DNA of 64,000 nt from Crenobacter oryzisoli (GCF_030385785.1 NZ_JAUEDK010000015.1:1-64000); one strand, 5' to 3'. Shown: positions 8,140 through 17,185, counted from the stretch's first letter. The notes: generated by a model not told the origin, from the sequence alone. Translations and numbers: made by a program.

Positions 8140-9267
8140 TTATTTTTGAGCCACGGCGTCCTTGCCTTTGCCCAATGATTCAATATACGCAACCAGCGCC
8201 GCCAGCTGCTGATCGCTCAGGTCGAACTTGGGCATGATGGGCGGATAGCCCTTGGGCACCTTGGCGGTCGGGTTGCGGATGAAATGATGCAGATAGGCCT
8301 CGTCGACCTTGGCCGTCGTCTCGTCGCTGAAGGTTTCCGTCTTGCCGTACAGACCCTTCCAGGTCGGGCCGACCCGGGCGCTGCCATCGGTGCTGTGGCA
8401 GGCGAAGCAGCCCTGCGACTGAGCGAGCATAGCCCCCTGCTTGACCAAGGCTTCTCCCCCCATCGTCTTCGCCGACGTGGTCATCGTCTGATGGAACGTC
8501 GGCTGGCTGGCGAACCAGCGCTGGAACGCGGCCTCGTCCTCCACCACAACCATGCCGCGCATATTGTAGTGACCGACCCCACACAGCTGCGCGCACAGGA
8601 TTTCGAAGCGCCCGACCTTGGTCGGGGTGAACCAGAAATGCGTGACCATGCCCGGCACCAGGTTCATCCGGGCACGGAACGGCTGCACGTAAAAGTCGTG
8701 CAGTACGTCCTTGGATCGCAGCAACACCTTGACCGGCCGCCCCAATGGCAAGTGCACTTCATTGCCCTGTACCAGCACATCGTCCTGACCGCGAGGGTCG
8801 AGCGGATTCAGGCCGAACGGATTGCCCGCGTTGATGTGCTCGACGCCGGAGCTGCCCAGTTGGCCGTCCTTGCCGGGAAAGCGGAAGCTCCACTGCCACT
8901 GCTGGCCTACCACCTCCAGGACCAGCGCATTGTCTGGCGGGTTGATCAGCTTGGCATACACGAGCAGCCCAGGTGCCAGCATGGCGACAATGCCCACCGT
9001 GGTGATCCCGATCAGCCAGCTCTCCAGTTTCTTGTTCTCGGGCTGGTATGCAGCCCGCTGGCCGCTGTGATGGCGGTAGCGGATCACCGCGTAGGCCACG
9101 AACAGATTGATGATGATGAAGACAACCCCGGTGATCACGATGGTGATGGCGAGCGTGAAATCGATCTGACCCCAGTTCGACGCCAATGGGGTCAGCCACC
9201 ACGGACTCATGACGTGGAATAGGACGGCGGCAACAACGATGAGAACCAGTGCGATTGCGAGTGCCAT
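8140..9267 (-). CDS. ctaC: Cytochrome c oxidase subunit II with fused cytochrome c (caa3 type)
   Basis: 375 residues. Two N-terminal membrane helices (about 38-60 and 84-104), then a periplasmic cupredoxin domain with the CuA ligands His190, Cys225, Cys229, His233 and Met236 (CAQLCGVGHYNM). A mono-haem cytochrome c domain follows with CFACH at 287-291 and a distal Met in the PPIMPKFD segment. The fusion makes this a caa3 oxidase, able to take electrons from soluble or membrane cytochrome c. First gene of the leftward operon. No assembly genes (Cox11/CtaG, haem A synthase) are in the window. Confidence 0.95.
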   Translation of the reverse strand: MALAIALVLIVVAAVLFHVMSPWWLTPLASNWGQIDFTLAITIVITGVVFIIINLFVAYAVIRYRHHSGQRAAYQPENKKLESWLIGITTVGIVAMLAPGLLVYAKLINPPDNALVLEVVGQQWQWSFRFPGKDGQLGSSGVEHINAGNPFGLNPLDPRGQDDVLVQGNEVHLPLGRPVKVLLRSKDVLHDFYVQPFRARMNLVPGMVTHFWFTPTKVGRFEILCAQLCGVGHYNMRGMVVVEDEAAFQRWFASQPTFHQTMTTSAKTMGGEALVKQGAMLAQSQGCFACHSTDGSARVGPTWKGLYGKTETFSDETTAKVDEAYLHHFIRNPTAKVPKGYPPIMPKFDLSDQQLAALVAYIESLGKGKDAVAQK

Positions 9268-9669
9268 TTGCTCGACCCTGCGTGGCCACCTACCCTCCCC
9301 ACCCCATCAGGGCGGCGGGTTGACATCACCGGTCAGAGAACAGGCCGGATCACGTTGGCGAGCAAATCGGCCGCATCCGCCCCCTCAAGCGGAGCGAGGG
9401 AAAGCGCCCTGCAACGACTCGCCAAACTGGTTTCAACTTAGCACATCGCGTGTCGCGGCCGGACCGCAGGACGCGGACAATGGCAGCGTAGACCGAACGG
9501 CTTGCACCCTCGGTGACAAGCGGATTCAGCACAGCGATGGGAGGCGGTCGCGGCCGCGTTCCCAACCGCCCGGCAGCCGGTTCGGTATGCCGGGAGGCGA
9601 AGTATATAAATAGTAGAAGTACCTCGCGTGGTGGCTAACACTGTTTCAATGGAATCCGGGAGGTGCAGC
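9268..9669. other. 402-base divergent intergenic region
   Basis: Lies between ctaC (leftward) and the small membrane-protein gene (rightward), so it should hold both promoters. I see no confident operator or ORF. A short A/T-rich stretch (AGTATATAAATAGTAG, 9,601-9,616) may be part of the rightward promoter. Confidence 0.4.
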
Positions 9670-10185
9670 ATGCGCAAACGGATCTACTACCTCATCCCCG
9701 AGCTCCTCAGCGCGCAGCGGATCATGAACGACCTGTTGCTCGCCAAGATCGAAGAAAAGCACATCCACTTTCTCGCCAAGGACGGCCTGGACCTGTCCAC
9801 CCTGCACCGGGCGAACCTGCTGCAAGAATCCGATATCGTGCACGGCGCCGAGTTGGGCGCGGTAGTCGGCGGGGCCACCGGTTTGTTCGCGGGTCTGGTC
9901 GGCGCCTTCGTCGTGCTGTCCGACACGGGGTTGCCATGGGGCAGCGTGGTGCTGGCCACCGGCGTGGCCGGTGTGCTGTTTGGCGCTTGGTCGTCGAGCA
10001 TGATCGGCAGTTCGGCCCCCAATACCCGGCTGAAGCCGTTCCGGCGTGCGATTGAACGTGGTCAGATCCTGCTGATGGTCGACGTACCACGCTGGCGCGT
10101 CGTCGAGATCGAGAAGCTGCTACAGCGCACCCATCCCGAGGCAGTGTTGGGCGGGGTCGAACCGTCGATCCTTGCATGGCCGTAA
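9670..10185 (+). CDS. DUF1269-like membrane protein
   Basis: 171 residues from the ATG that follows GGGAGG by 6 bases; a longer frame from 9,628 lacks a comparable ribosome site. The first 60 residues are soluble and charged (RKRIYYLIPELLSAQRIMNDLLLAKIEEKHIHFL). Two adjacent glycine-rich membrane helices follow (about 63-88 and 91-109), then a soluble C-terminus with LLMVDVPRWRVVEIEKLL. This soluble-hairpin-soluble layout resembles DUF1269 proteins, many of which are linked to envelope or oxidative stress. No enzymatic motif is visible. It stands alone, with oxidase genes on one side and repeats on the other. Confidence 0.6.
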   Translation: MRKRIYYLIPELLSAQRIMNDLLLAKIEEKHIHFLAKDGLDLSTLHRANLLQESDIVHGAELGAVVGGATGLFAGLVGAFVVLSDTGLPWGSVVLATGVAGVLFGAWSSSMIGSSAPNTRLKPFRRAIERGQILLMVDVPRWRVVEIEKLLQRTHPEAVLGGVEPSILAWP

Positions 10186-10349
10186 CGTGACATTGCGGAC
10201 ACACCCTGGCCTCTCGTGCGCCAGCCAGCAGGTCAGGGCGTATTTGTCCGGCTGCCAGCATCGCATTCAGCCTCTTCTCTCTCTAGATCACCTGTGCAGC
10301 ATGCTGCCCGCAAACGACAGGGTTCTTTGCGAAATTTAGGGGAGGTCGG

Positions 10350-10600
10350 TTTGGACTGTAGCTTTGTCGGTCTCGCCCGACCGGCGACTTCCTTTCTTTG
10401 CTTTGCCAAAGAAAGGAAGCAAAGAAAGGCGACCCCCGATGCGCTGACCTTCGGCTTCCCTCGCGCCTGCCAAGCGTCCGGGCGCCGCCGAACTCGCACC
10501 GCGCCAACGTCGCGGCGCTCGAACATGCGGCGGCTTAAAACCCGGCCGCTTGACGATCGCTCGGCAGCGCAAAAGGGGATGGGCAGGATCATTGCAGCAA
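10350..10600 (-). repeat. Interspersed repeat family 1, copy 2 (inverted)
   Basis: Reads as the reverse complement of the copy at 10,710-10,960: TTTGTCGGTCTCGCCCGACCGGCGA, then a perfect 10-bp hairpin (CCTTTCTTTG / CAAAGAAAGG, 10,391-10,416), a second AAAGAAAGG, and the GACCCC...TTCCCTCGCGCC block. Together with copy 3 it forms a large inverted pair around about 110 bases. Confidence 0.7.
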
Positions 10601-10709
10601 AAGTGAATTCGGACGGTTAAAAAGCCGGCAGCCAATCTATGAGCCGAATGACACGCAGCTTTTCAAACCGGGCAATGTCGTGGGCATCACCTACGGTCAC
10701 CGATTTCCC

Positions 10710-10960
10710 TTCGACGCCGCCGAGGACGGCGCGGCCAACGGGGGTAGTCGGCGAGCACTGTTCGAGTGCCGACGTAGTCGGCTCGAGTTGCGCAGCCGCC
10801 CGTTGGCCGTGGCGCCCGCAGGGAAGCCCGCAAAGCGGGCCGGCGTCGTGGGGTCACCTTTTCTTTGGCTCCTTTCTTTTGGTGAAGCAAAAGAAAGGAC
10901 CTCGCCGGTCGGGCAAGACCGACAAAACCCCAGTTCGCAGAAACGCGCCCTTTGGTCGCC
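10710..10960 (+). repeat. Interspersed repeat family 1, copy 3
   Basis: Best-preserved copy. It contains a perfect 11-bp hairpin at 10,871-10,898 (CCTTTCTTTTG / CAAAAGAAAGG, loop GTGAAG), preceded by TTTTCTTTGGCT and followed by CGCCGGTCGGGCAAGACCGACAAAA. Open frames that cross it are Arg/Pro-rich and have no protein-like composition, so I treat it as non-coding. It lies directly upstream of the BASS transporter and gives that gene a spurious in-frame 5' extension. Confidence 0.7.
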
Positions 10961-11070
10961 CAGCCCCGAATTCCCTAGATTCCATGCAGAACCAACAATA
11001 TGCACAGGAAATGCAATTCGGTAGCATGGCGCCTCTGCCATCACCAGGCCCGCCGATCGGGCTCGAGGAT

Positions 11071-12024
11071 ATGCTTGCCAACATCACCCGCCTTTTCCCG
11101 CTCTGGGCCATTCTGCTGTCGACCGTCGCCTACTTCACCCCGGCCAGCTTCACCCCCGTCCTGCCACATACCGGTCTGATGCTGGCGGTGATCATGTTCG
11201 CGATGGGGCTGACGCTGACCCCGGCCGACTTCAAGCGCGTGCTCACCCGCCCCGGCCCGGTCGCCGCCGGCATCGTGCTGCACTATCTGGTGATGCCGCT
11301 GGCCGCCTGGCTGATCGCCAAGGCCTTCCAGCTGCCGCCGGAACTCACCACCGGCATGGTGCTGGTCGGTAGCGTCGCCAGCGGTACCGCATCGAATGTG
11401 ATCATCTATCTCGCCCGCGGCGACGTGGCGCTGTCAGTGACGATCTCCTCGCTGTCGACGCTGGTCGGCGTCATCGCTACCCCTCTGCTCACCCGACTGT
11501 ATGTCGACGCGGCCATCGCCGTCGACATGGTCGGCATGCTCACCGGCATCCTGCAGATCGTCATCCTGCCTATCGGCCTGGGCCTGTTGGCGTTCCGGCT
11601 GTTCTCGGCCCAGGTACGCCGCATCGAGCCGTGGCTGCCGCTGGTCTCGATGATTGCGATCGTCACGCTGATCGCGGCTATCGTCGCCGGCAGCCAGGCC
11701 CACATCGCCAGTGTCGGCCTGACGGTGATCGCAGCGGTGATCCTGCACAATGGGTTGGGGCTGTTGGGAGGTTACTGGGGCGGGCGACTGCTGGGCTTCG
11801 ACGAATCGGTGTGCCGCACGCTGGCGATCGAGGTCGGCATGCAGAACTCCGGCCTCGCCGCCCAGCTCGGCAAGACCTATTTCACCGTACTGACCGCCCT
11901 GCCCGGCGCGCTGTTCTCGGTGTGGCACAACATCTCGGGCTCGCTGCTGGCCGGCTACTGGCAGGGCAAGCCTGCTGGGATTGCCGACAAGGGCACGGCG
12001 CTGGCCGAACCGGCCGAGCACTGA
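11071..12024 (+). CDS. Bile acid:sodium symporter (BASS) family transporter
   Basis: 317 residues, nine or ten membrane helices. Inner-membrane sodium-coupled carrier for organic anions. Family marks include [16 protein letters not shown] after the second helix, [29 protein letters not shown] in the core, and [16 protein letters not shown] near the C-terminus. The start is uncertain: ATG codons at 10,984, 11,011, 11,026 and 11,071 are in frame and none has a well-spaced ribosome site. I chose 11,071 because [17 protein letters not shown] matches the usual family N-terminus, while upstream sequence is repeat-derived. Substrate not predictable. Confidence 0.85.
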   Translation: MLANITRLFPLWAILLSTVAYFTPASFTPVLPHTGLMLAVIMFAMGLTLTPADFKRVLTRPGPVAAGIVLHYLVMPLAAWLIAKAFQLPPELTTGMVLVGSVASGTASNVIIYLARGDVALSVTISSLSTLVGVIATPLLTRLYVDAAIAVDMVGMLTGILQIVILPIGLGLLAFRLFSAQVRRIEPWLPLVSMIAIVTLIAAIVAGSQAHIASVGLTVIAAVILHNGLGLLGGYWGGRLLGFDESVCRTLAIEVGMQNSGLAAQLGKTYFTVLTALPGALFSVWHNISGSLLAGYWQGKPAGIADKGTALAEPAEH

Positions 12025-12044
12025 GTCGGGCTTAGCGCCGCTAA

Positions 12045-12187
12045 GAGCCTGTTTACGATCTGCTGCACTCGGGTGATCCTGCGTTGAAATGACGCTCAAC
12101 ATGCTTATCTACTCGATAAGTACACTCCGCTTTTTCGCGCCATTTCGCCTTGGCTGACCCTTCCTTCGCGAGATCGTAAACAGGCTC
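12045..12187 (-). mobile_element. MITE-like element, copy A (143 bp)
   Basis: Ends are GAGCCTGTTTACGATCT and its exact inverse; TAA is duplicated on both sides (12,042-12,044 and 12,188-12,190). The interior matches copies at 43,418 and 51,371 read on the other strand and holds a CTTATC/GATAAG hairpin. It encodes no protein. Terminal repeats plus a 3-bp TNA target duplication suggest mobilisation by an IS5-type transposase. The insertion point is inside the outer arm of the palindromic element at 12,034-12,292. Confidence 0.85.
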
Positions 12188-12292
12188 TAACAAAACTCAG
12201 CGAAGCGGCCTTGGCTAGGCATGCGGCCGCAGACAGTACAAGTAGTACGGCAAGGTCGCATAACAACACCAAGGGGTTTTGTTAGCGGCGCT
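12187..12292 (-). repeat. Stem-loop repeat family 2, copy 1; probable bidirectional terminator
   Basis: Nested inverted repeat between two convergent genes. Outer arm GTTTTGTTAGCGGCGCT (12,276-12,292) pairs perfectly with AGCGCCGCTAACAAAAC once the MITE is removed (12,034-12,044 joined to 12,188-12,196). Inside are CCTTGG/CCAAGG, an ATGCG/CGCAT stem and a loop with the family core CTTGTACTG on the minus strand. The stop codon of the DUF2889 gene (12,282-12,284) lies in the arm. Confidence 0.75.
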
Positions 12293-12851
12293 CGCCTTCG
12301 CCGCGATACCAGCGCGGATAGAAACGCGCCACTATCGGGCCGGTGGTATCAAGCGCATGGCAGCCGTCGAGCTGGAAAGGCTTTCGGTCCTCCGGCATCG
12401 GCAGCTGGCCCACCAGGGTCTGGTAAGCCCCGGTGGCCACCGTGCCGATCAGCTCGGTGATGTGGGTACAGCCGCGCACCCCGCCAAACAGCTCGCGCAC
12501 CTTCTTGGTAAAGCCCGGCGCGATGCGCAGGCCGATCAACTGGCGATAGACCGCAGTGATAGTGTCGCAGCTGTCCTGATAAGGCATCGCATCGGTGGCG
12601 GCACAGGCATCGCGGATGGTCAGCGTGGCGTCGACGGTCAGGCGCAGCCACATCTCGTGGATGGGCAGGCCGGCAGCACGCGGCCCCGAAGCCAGCTGTA
12701 CCTCATGGTCCTTCACGTCGGTGAGGTGGCCTTCGATATCCCAGAGGCCGTCGTCGCGGCGATAGCCCTGGATACGGATGTGGCGGGTGTGAAGGCGTTC
12801 ACGCGGAGCGGCGGGAGCGGGCAAAGGCATGGGGCGATCCTGTTTCGGCAA
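12282..12851 (-). CDS. DUF2889 family protein
   Basis: 189 residues, soluble, no signal peptide. Recognised from the RLHTRHIRIQGYRRDDGLWDIEGHLTDVKDHE block near the N-terminus and from the FGGVRGCTHITELIGTVATGAYQTL segment, both typical of DUF2889. Family function unknown; no catalytic pattern stands out, although conserved His/Cys residues (GCTHITEL) could bind metal. 65 bases downstream of the LysR gene on the same strand, so the two may be co-transcribed. Its stop codon is inside a palindromic repeat. Confidence 0.8.
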   Translation of the reverse strand: MPKQDRPMPLPAPAAPRERLHTRHIRIQGYRRDDGLWDIEGHLTDVKDHEVQLASGPRAAGLPIHEMWLRLTVDATLTIRDACAATDAMPYQDSCDTITAVYRQLIGLRIAPGFTKKVRELFGGVRGCTHITELIGTVATGAYQTLVGQLPMPEDRKPFQLDGCHALDTTGPIVARFYPRWYRGEGERR

Positions 12852-12916
12852 AAATGATCAACCCCGTTAGTATGTCGGTTTCTGCCGTGCGGCACCAGCA
12901 CGGGTGCGGCGCGGTT

Positions 12917-13840
12917 TCAGTTGCACTGCACCTCAGCACCGACGCCGAAATCGTAATTGCGCATCACTTTGAACACCGCAGCGCGGAAGTCCTGCACCAG
13001 TTCCGAGCGCAGTCCATTGCTCGGACAGGCCACCACATAGTCGAGGCGCAGCTCCGTCTGGAACGGCCTTAGCACTACCCCGTGCGCCTGCCAGATACTG
13101 GCCGCGAACGGCTCGACGATCGACACGCCCAGGCCGTTCGCCACCATCGCATAGCGGGTGTGCGAGGTTTGGGTCTTCACCATGAAGCGCGGGCTAACCC
13201 CGGCATCGTGCAGGCTGCCCTGCTCCGCCGCGTAGGTCTGCGCCTTGTTGGGCAGCCAGCCAATCATCATCTCGCCCTGCAGATCTTCCGGCGTCACCAC
13301 ATCAAGCTCGGCCAAGCGGTGGTCGGCCGGCATGGCGCACAACTGGCGCGCGCTCAGCAAGGGCTCGACCTCGATGCCGGCAATAGGCGGAAAGGCCAGG
13401 CTCAGCGCCACGTCGGCCTTCAGGTCTTGCAAGGACACCATGATCTCCGGTACGGTGTTCGAGTCGACCTTGATCGGCGCGTCCGGGTGATGTTGGAAAA
13501 ACTCCTTCAGGATCAACGGCAGCACCGAGCTGGCGATCACAGGCAGACAGGCCACCGTCAGCCCCTCTGCGGCTGACTCGCGGATGTTGGCCGCTTCCTG
13601 TTTCAGCCGTTCCAGCCCCAGGAAGTTCTCCTCCACGGCATTGAAGAAGCGCACGCCGGCCACTGTCGGCTCAAGCCGCCCCTTGTTACGGTTGAACAGG
13701 CGAAAGCCCAGGTCTTCTTCCAGATCGGCAATCAGACGGCTGATGGCCGGTTGGGTCACATGCATACGCCGCGCTGCACCAACGCTGGTACCGGCGATCA
13801 TCAGGCAGCGAAACGCTTCTAGCTGGCGAAATCGGATCAT
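12917..13840 (-). CDS. LysR-family transcriptional regulator
   Basis: 307 residues, full length for the family. N-terminal winged helix-turn-helix at about 1-60 (MIRFRQLEAFRCLMIAGTSVGAARRMHVTQPAISRLIADLEEDLGFRLFNR pattern, shown by AARRMHVTQPAISRLI), then a two-lobed effector domain with VACLPVIASSVLPLIL and ISIVEP-like GLGVSIVEPFAAS. Such regulators usually act on a divergent neighbour; here the divergent gene, 460 bases away, is oppA, so peptide-uptake control is possible but unproven. The gene immediately downstream encodes DUF2889. Confidence 0.88.
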   Translation of the reverse strand: MIRFRQLEAFRCLMIAGTSVGAARRMHVTQPAISRLIADLEEDLGFRLFNRNKGRLEPTVAGVRFFNAVEENFLGLERLKQEAANIRESAAEGLTVACLPVIASSVLPLILKEFFQHHPDAPIKVDSNTVPEIMVSLQDLKADVALSLAFPPIAGIEVEPLLSARQLCAMPADHRLAELDVVTPEDLQGEMMIGWLPNKAQTYAAEQGSLHDAGVSPRFMVKTQTSHTRYAMVANGLGVSIVEPFAASIWQAHGVVLRPFQTELRLDYVVACPSNGLRSELVQDFRAAVFKVMRNYDFGVGAEVQCN

Positions 13841-14300
13841 GTCGGACCCCTGTACGGTAGAACCTCAACATATAACACGCCTCAACAAAAAATTAAAATT
13901 CGATAAGCAAATATTATAGTAACAACATGCACTATCACGGCGGTTTAGTAAGTCGTTTGCACCACTTCGCCGAAAATGCCTCCAGCCATGCTGTCGACAC
14001 TTACACGATCTGCCTGCCACAAGCCACCTTCCCACTCCCTCTCCCCTGCCGGTTTCAAGTAGGCCCGCCCCTATAACAAAACCGCATTCCACATAAAATT
14101 TTGTGAGTAGATCGGCCCAAATCCTTCTGAAATACTCGCAGCCTGATTGTCGGGCGGTCCGAATGCGTCGTTCATAAGCCGCCAGCACCGCTCCGCCAAT
14201 CACGACGACGACCCGATCGCGTCGACACAAATCAGCACTGGCCAAGGGGCGGCAGACCCCGCTCCAACCGGTGACGAGAAATAGAGGGAGATTCGCTTAA
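13841..14300. other. 460-base divergent intergenic region (LysR / oppA)
   Basis: The first 80 bases are strikingly A/T-rich (CAACAAAAAATTAAAATTCG region, 13,880-13,930), likely the LysR promoter. The rest is ordinary composition with no ORF, repeat or clear operator that I can defend. The oppA promoter should lie in its right half. Confidence 0.4.
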
Positions 14301-15914
14301 ATGCACAACAAGACCACGCTGCACCTGCTCGCCGCTTCGCTGACCCTGGCCTTCGCCGGCAGCGCCTTCGCCGCCAAGGTTCCGGCCGGCGTCCAGCTCG
14401 ACGCCAAGCAGGAACTGATCCGCAATAACGCTTCCGAAACCGAGACGCTCGACCCGGCACTGGCCGAGTCGGTCGGCGCCAACAACATCACCCGCGACCT
14501 GTTCGAAGGCCTCACCGCCACCAACAGCGACGGCGTGGTGGTACCGGGCGTGGCCGAGAAGTGGGAACAGAAAGACCCGACTACCTGGGTGTTCCACCTG
14601 CGTAAGAACGCGGTGTGGTCGAACGGCGACCCGGTGGTCGCCGGCGACTTCGTCTACGGCTGGCAGCGCTTCGTCGATCCGAAGACCGCTTCGCCGTACG
14701 CCTCGACCTACGGCATCTTCATCCTGAACGGCCAGGAAATCACCGAGGGCAAGAAGCCGGTGACCGCACTGGGCGTGAAGGCGATCGACAAGTACACGCT
14801 GGAAGTGAAGACCCCGTACCCGGTGGCGTTCATGCCGGACCTGGTGTCCAACCTGAACCTCGGCCCGGTCAACAAGGCCGTGGTCGACAAGTTCGGCAAG
14901 GACTGGACCAAGCCGGGCAAGATGGTCAGCAACGGCGCCTTCGTGCTGAAAGACTGGCAGGTCAACAGCAAGCTGATCATGGAAAAGAACCCGAAGTACT
15001 GGGACGTCAAGAACGTGCAGCTGACCCGCGTGACCTACCTGCCGGTCGAGGATGAGAACACCGACGTGAAGCTGTTCCAGTCCGGCCAGAACGACTGGGT
15101 GTACCAGCTGCCGTCCGGCACCTACTCCAAGTACAAGCAGGAATTCCCGAAAGAGATCAAGAACGCACCGATGCTCGGCCTGCGCTACTACTCGTTCAAC
15201 AACAAGGACCCGTTGCTGAAGGACGTGCGCGTGCGCAAGGCGCTGACCATGGTGATCGACCGTGACGTACTGGCGCAGAAGGTCACCGCCGACGGCCAAA
15301 TGCCGTCCTACGGCGTGGTCGTGCGCGGCGTCAAGGGCGCCGATGTGACCACCTACGAGTGGTCGAAGTGGCCGATGGCCAAGCGCGTCGAAGAGGCCAA
15401 GAAGCTGCTGGCCGACGCAGGCGTGAAGCCGGGCACCAAGATCCGCTTCGCGTATAACACCAGCGAATACCATAAGAAGATGGCGATCTTCGCCGCCTCC
15501 GAGTGGAAGACCAAGCTCGGTCTAGACACCCAGATGGAGAGCATGGAATTCAAGGTGCTGCTGAAGAAGCGTCACGACGGCGACTACCAGATCGCCCGCA
15601 ACGGCTGGGTGGCCGACTACAACGACGCTACCACCTTCCTGACCCTGGTGCAGTGCGGTTCGACCCAGAACGACAACTTCAACTGCAACCAAAAGGCCGA
15701 AGCGCTGATCAAGCAGGGCAACGAAACCCAAGACGTGGCCAAGCGCAAGGCACTGCTGACCCAAGCGGCCAAGCTGGTGATGGACGACTACCCGATGCTG
15801 CCGCTGTTGCAATACACGCTGCCGCGTCTGGTGAAGCCGTATGTCGGTGGCTACTCGCTGAAGAACCCGATGGACCGGTATCGCAGCAAGGACCTGTACA
15901 TCGTCAAGCGCTAA
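14301..15914 (+). CDS. oppA: Periplasmic oligopeptide-binding protein
   Basis: 537 residues. Sec signal peptide (MHNKTTLHLLAASLTLAFAGSAFA, cleavage after AFA), no lipobox Cys, so a soluble periplasmic receptor. SBP family 5: NNASETETLDPALAESVGANNITRDLFEGL at the mature N-terminus, FHLRKNAVWSNGDPVVAGDFVYGWQR, and the C-terminal YPMLPLLQYTLPRLVKPYVGGY. Binds short peptides with little sequence preference and delivers them to OppBC. First gene of the oppABCDF cluster; 336 bases separate it from oppB, consistent with oppA being expressed above the membrane genes. Confidence 0.93.
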   Translation: MHNKTTLHLLAASLTLAFAGSAFAAKVPAGVQLDAKQELIRNNASETETLDPALAESVGANNITRDLFEGLTATNSDGVVVPGVAEKWEQKDPTTWVFHLRKNAVWSNGDPVVAGDFVYGWQRFVDPKTASPYASTYGIFILNGQEITEGKKPVTALGVKAIDKYTLEVKTPYPVAFMPDLVSNLNLGPVNKAVVDKFGKDWTKPGKMVSNGAFVLKDWQVNSKLIMEKNPKYWDVKNVQLTRVTYLPVEDENTDVKLFQSGQNDWVYQLPSGTYSKYKQEFPKEIKNAPMLGLRYYSFNNKDPLLKDVRVRKALTMVIDRDVLAQKVTADGQMPSYGVVVRGVKGADVTTYEWSKWPMAKRVEEAKKLLADAGVKPGTKIRFAYNTSEYHKKMAIFAASEWKTKLGLDTQMESMEFKVLLKKRHDGDYQIARNGWVADYNDATTFLTLVQCGSTQNDNFNCNQKAEALIKQGNETQDVAKRKALLTQAAKLVMDDYPMLPLLQYTLPRLVKPYVGGYSLKNPMDRYRSKDLYIVKR

Positions 15915-16250
15915 GCGTATGACCGTGTAGGCAGCGTTCTCCACCGTCGCGAGCGGCGGGCAGGCAGGGCGGATAGTGCTGCGACACCGAAGTGGGCATC
16001 AGGTCCATGAGGATGTCGAGCACTGCCCGGCACTGCCTTCCCTTGCAGCAGGTGGATGACGGTGCCGGGTCGGGGGCTACCCGCCCCCACTGAGATCCAG
16101 GCGCCCGCCGGCCCAGCCGGCGGCGTGCCCGAGTTTGACGTATTGTCGGTCCGTCGTGGTGTTCGCCTGCCCTCACGAGGGGATGGGCGGTGTCGGTGCG
16201 CCTGCACCTGCGCCTGCGACCCATGCGCGAGGCCGACCGGAGTTACTCCC
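15915..16250. other. oppA-oppB intergenic region with stable hairpin
   Basis: No protein-like ORF. It contains an 8-bp perfect GC hairpin at 16,105-16,123 (CCGCCGGC / GCCGGCGG, loop CCA) with no T-run after it. Such a hairpin behind oppA commonly protects the upstream message from 3' decay or lowers read-through into oppB. oppB has its own ribosome site (GGAG at about 16,237). Confidence 0.5.
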
Positions 16251-17171
16251 ATGTGGTCCTATACTTTCCGCCGCGTGCTGATGACCATCCCGACGCTGTT
16301 GCTGGTCGTCACTGTCTGCTACCTGATGCTGCACGCCACCCCTGGCGGCCCGTTCGATGGTGAACGCAAGCTGTCCGCCGCGGTGCTGGCCAACCTGCAA
16401 GCCAAGTACCATCTCGACCTGCCCCTGTGGCAGCAATATCTCTACTACCTGAAGAGCCTGCTTGAAGGCGATCTGGGCGCCTCGTTCCGTTACGCCGACT
16501 GGAGCGTCAACGATCTGGTGGCCAAAGCCCTGCCGGTGTCGCTGGCGATCGGTGGCGGCTCGCTGCTGATCTCGGTCGTGATCGGCGTCGGCCTCGGCAT
16601 CCTCTCCGCACTGCGCCAGAACAGCCTGGTCGACTACCTGGTGATGCTGATCGGCAACATCGGTAGCGCCTTCCCCTCCTTCGTGATCGGCCCGGTGCTG
16701 ATCATGGTGTTCGCCATCTGGTTCAAGTGGCTGCCGGCCGGCGGCTGGGACGACTTCAAGTTCGCCTACATGGTGCTGCCGATGGCCTTGCTGACCTTCA
16801 TCAACATCTCGACGATCGGCCGGGTAATGCGCGGCAGCCTGATCGAGGTGCTGAACAGCAACTTCATCCGCACCGCCCGCGCCAAGGGCCTGGGGCTGTC
16901 CACCATAGTGTTCCGCCACGCCCTCAAGCCGGCGCTGATGCCGGTGGTGTCGGTGATCGGCCCGCTGGCGATCTCGTCGATCACCGCCGCGGTGGTGACC
17001 GAATCGGTGTTCTCGCTGCCGGGCATCGGCAAGCTGATCGTCAACGGCGCCAGCAACCGCGACTACACGCTGGTGCTCGGCCTGGTGGTGCTGGTGACCG
17101 TGGTCGCCGTGCTGCTCAACCTGCTGGTCGACCTCGCCTACGCGCTGCTCGATCCGAAGATCCGCTACTGA
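16251..17171 (+). CDS. oppB: Oligopeptide ABC transporter permease
   Basis: 306 residues, the usual OppB length. Six membrane helices; N-terminus MWSYTFRRVLMTIPTLLLVV, then the HATPGGPFDGERKLS periplasmic stretch typical of OppB. The cytoplasmic EAA loop is seen in NFIRTARAKGLGLSTIVFRHALKPALMPVV, which contacts the ATPases OppD/OppF. The ATG at 16,251 was chosen from the ribosome site and family N-terminus; an upstream in-frame start would add 65 non-conserved residues. Fourteen bases from oppC. Confidence 0.94.
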   Translation: MWSYTFRRVLMTIPTLLLVVTVCYLMLHATPGGPFDGERKLSAAVLANLQAKYHLDLPLWQQYLYYLKSLLEGDLGASFRYADWSVNDLVAKALPVSLAIGGGSLLISVVIGVGLGILSALRQNSLVDYLVMLIGNIGSAFPSFVIGPVLIMVFAIWFKWLPAGGWDDFKFAYMVLPMALLTFINISTIGRVMRGSLIEVLNSNFIRTARAKGLGLSTIVFRHALKPALMPVVSVIGPLAISSITAAVVTESVFSLPGIGKLIVNGASNRDYTLVLGLVVLVTVVAVLLNLLVDLAYALLDPKIRY

Positions 17172-17185
17172 GGTGAGGCCCGATT

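Noticed and set aside
10639-11070. N-terminal extension of the BASS transporter and several small ORFs in this stretch
   Set aside because: They lie in repeat family 1 and encode Arg/Pro-rich sequence unlike the family.
14232-15473. 413-codon antisense frame opposite oppA
   Set aside because: High-GC shadow with His/Val/Gly-biased composition, no ribosome site and no motif; oppA on the other strand is unambiguous.
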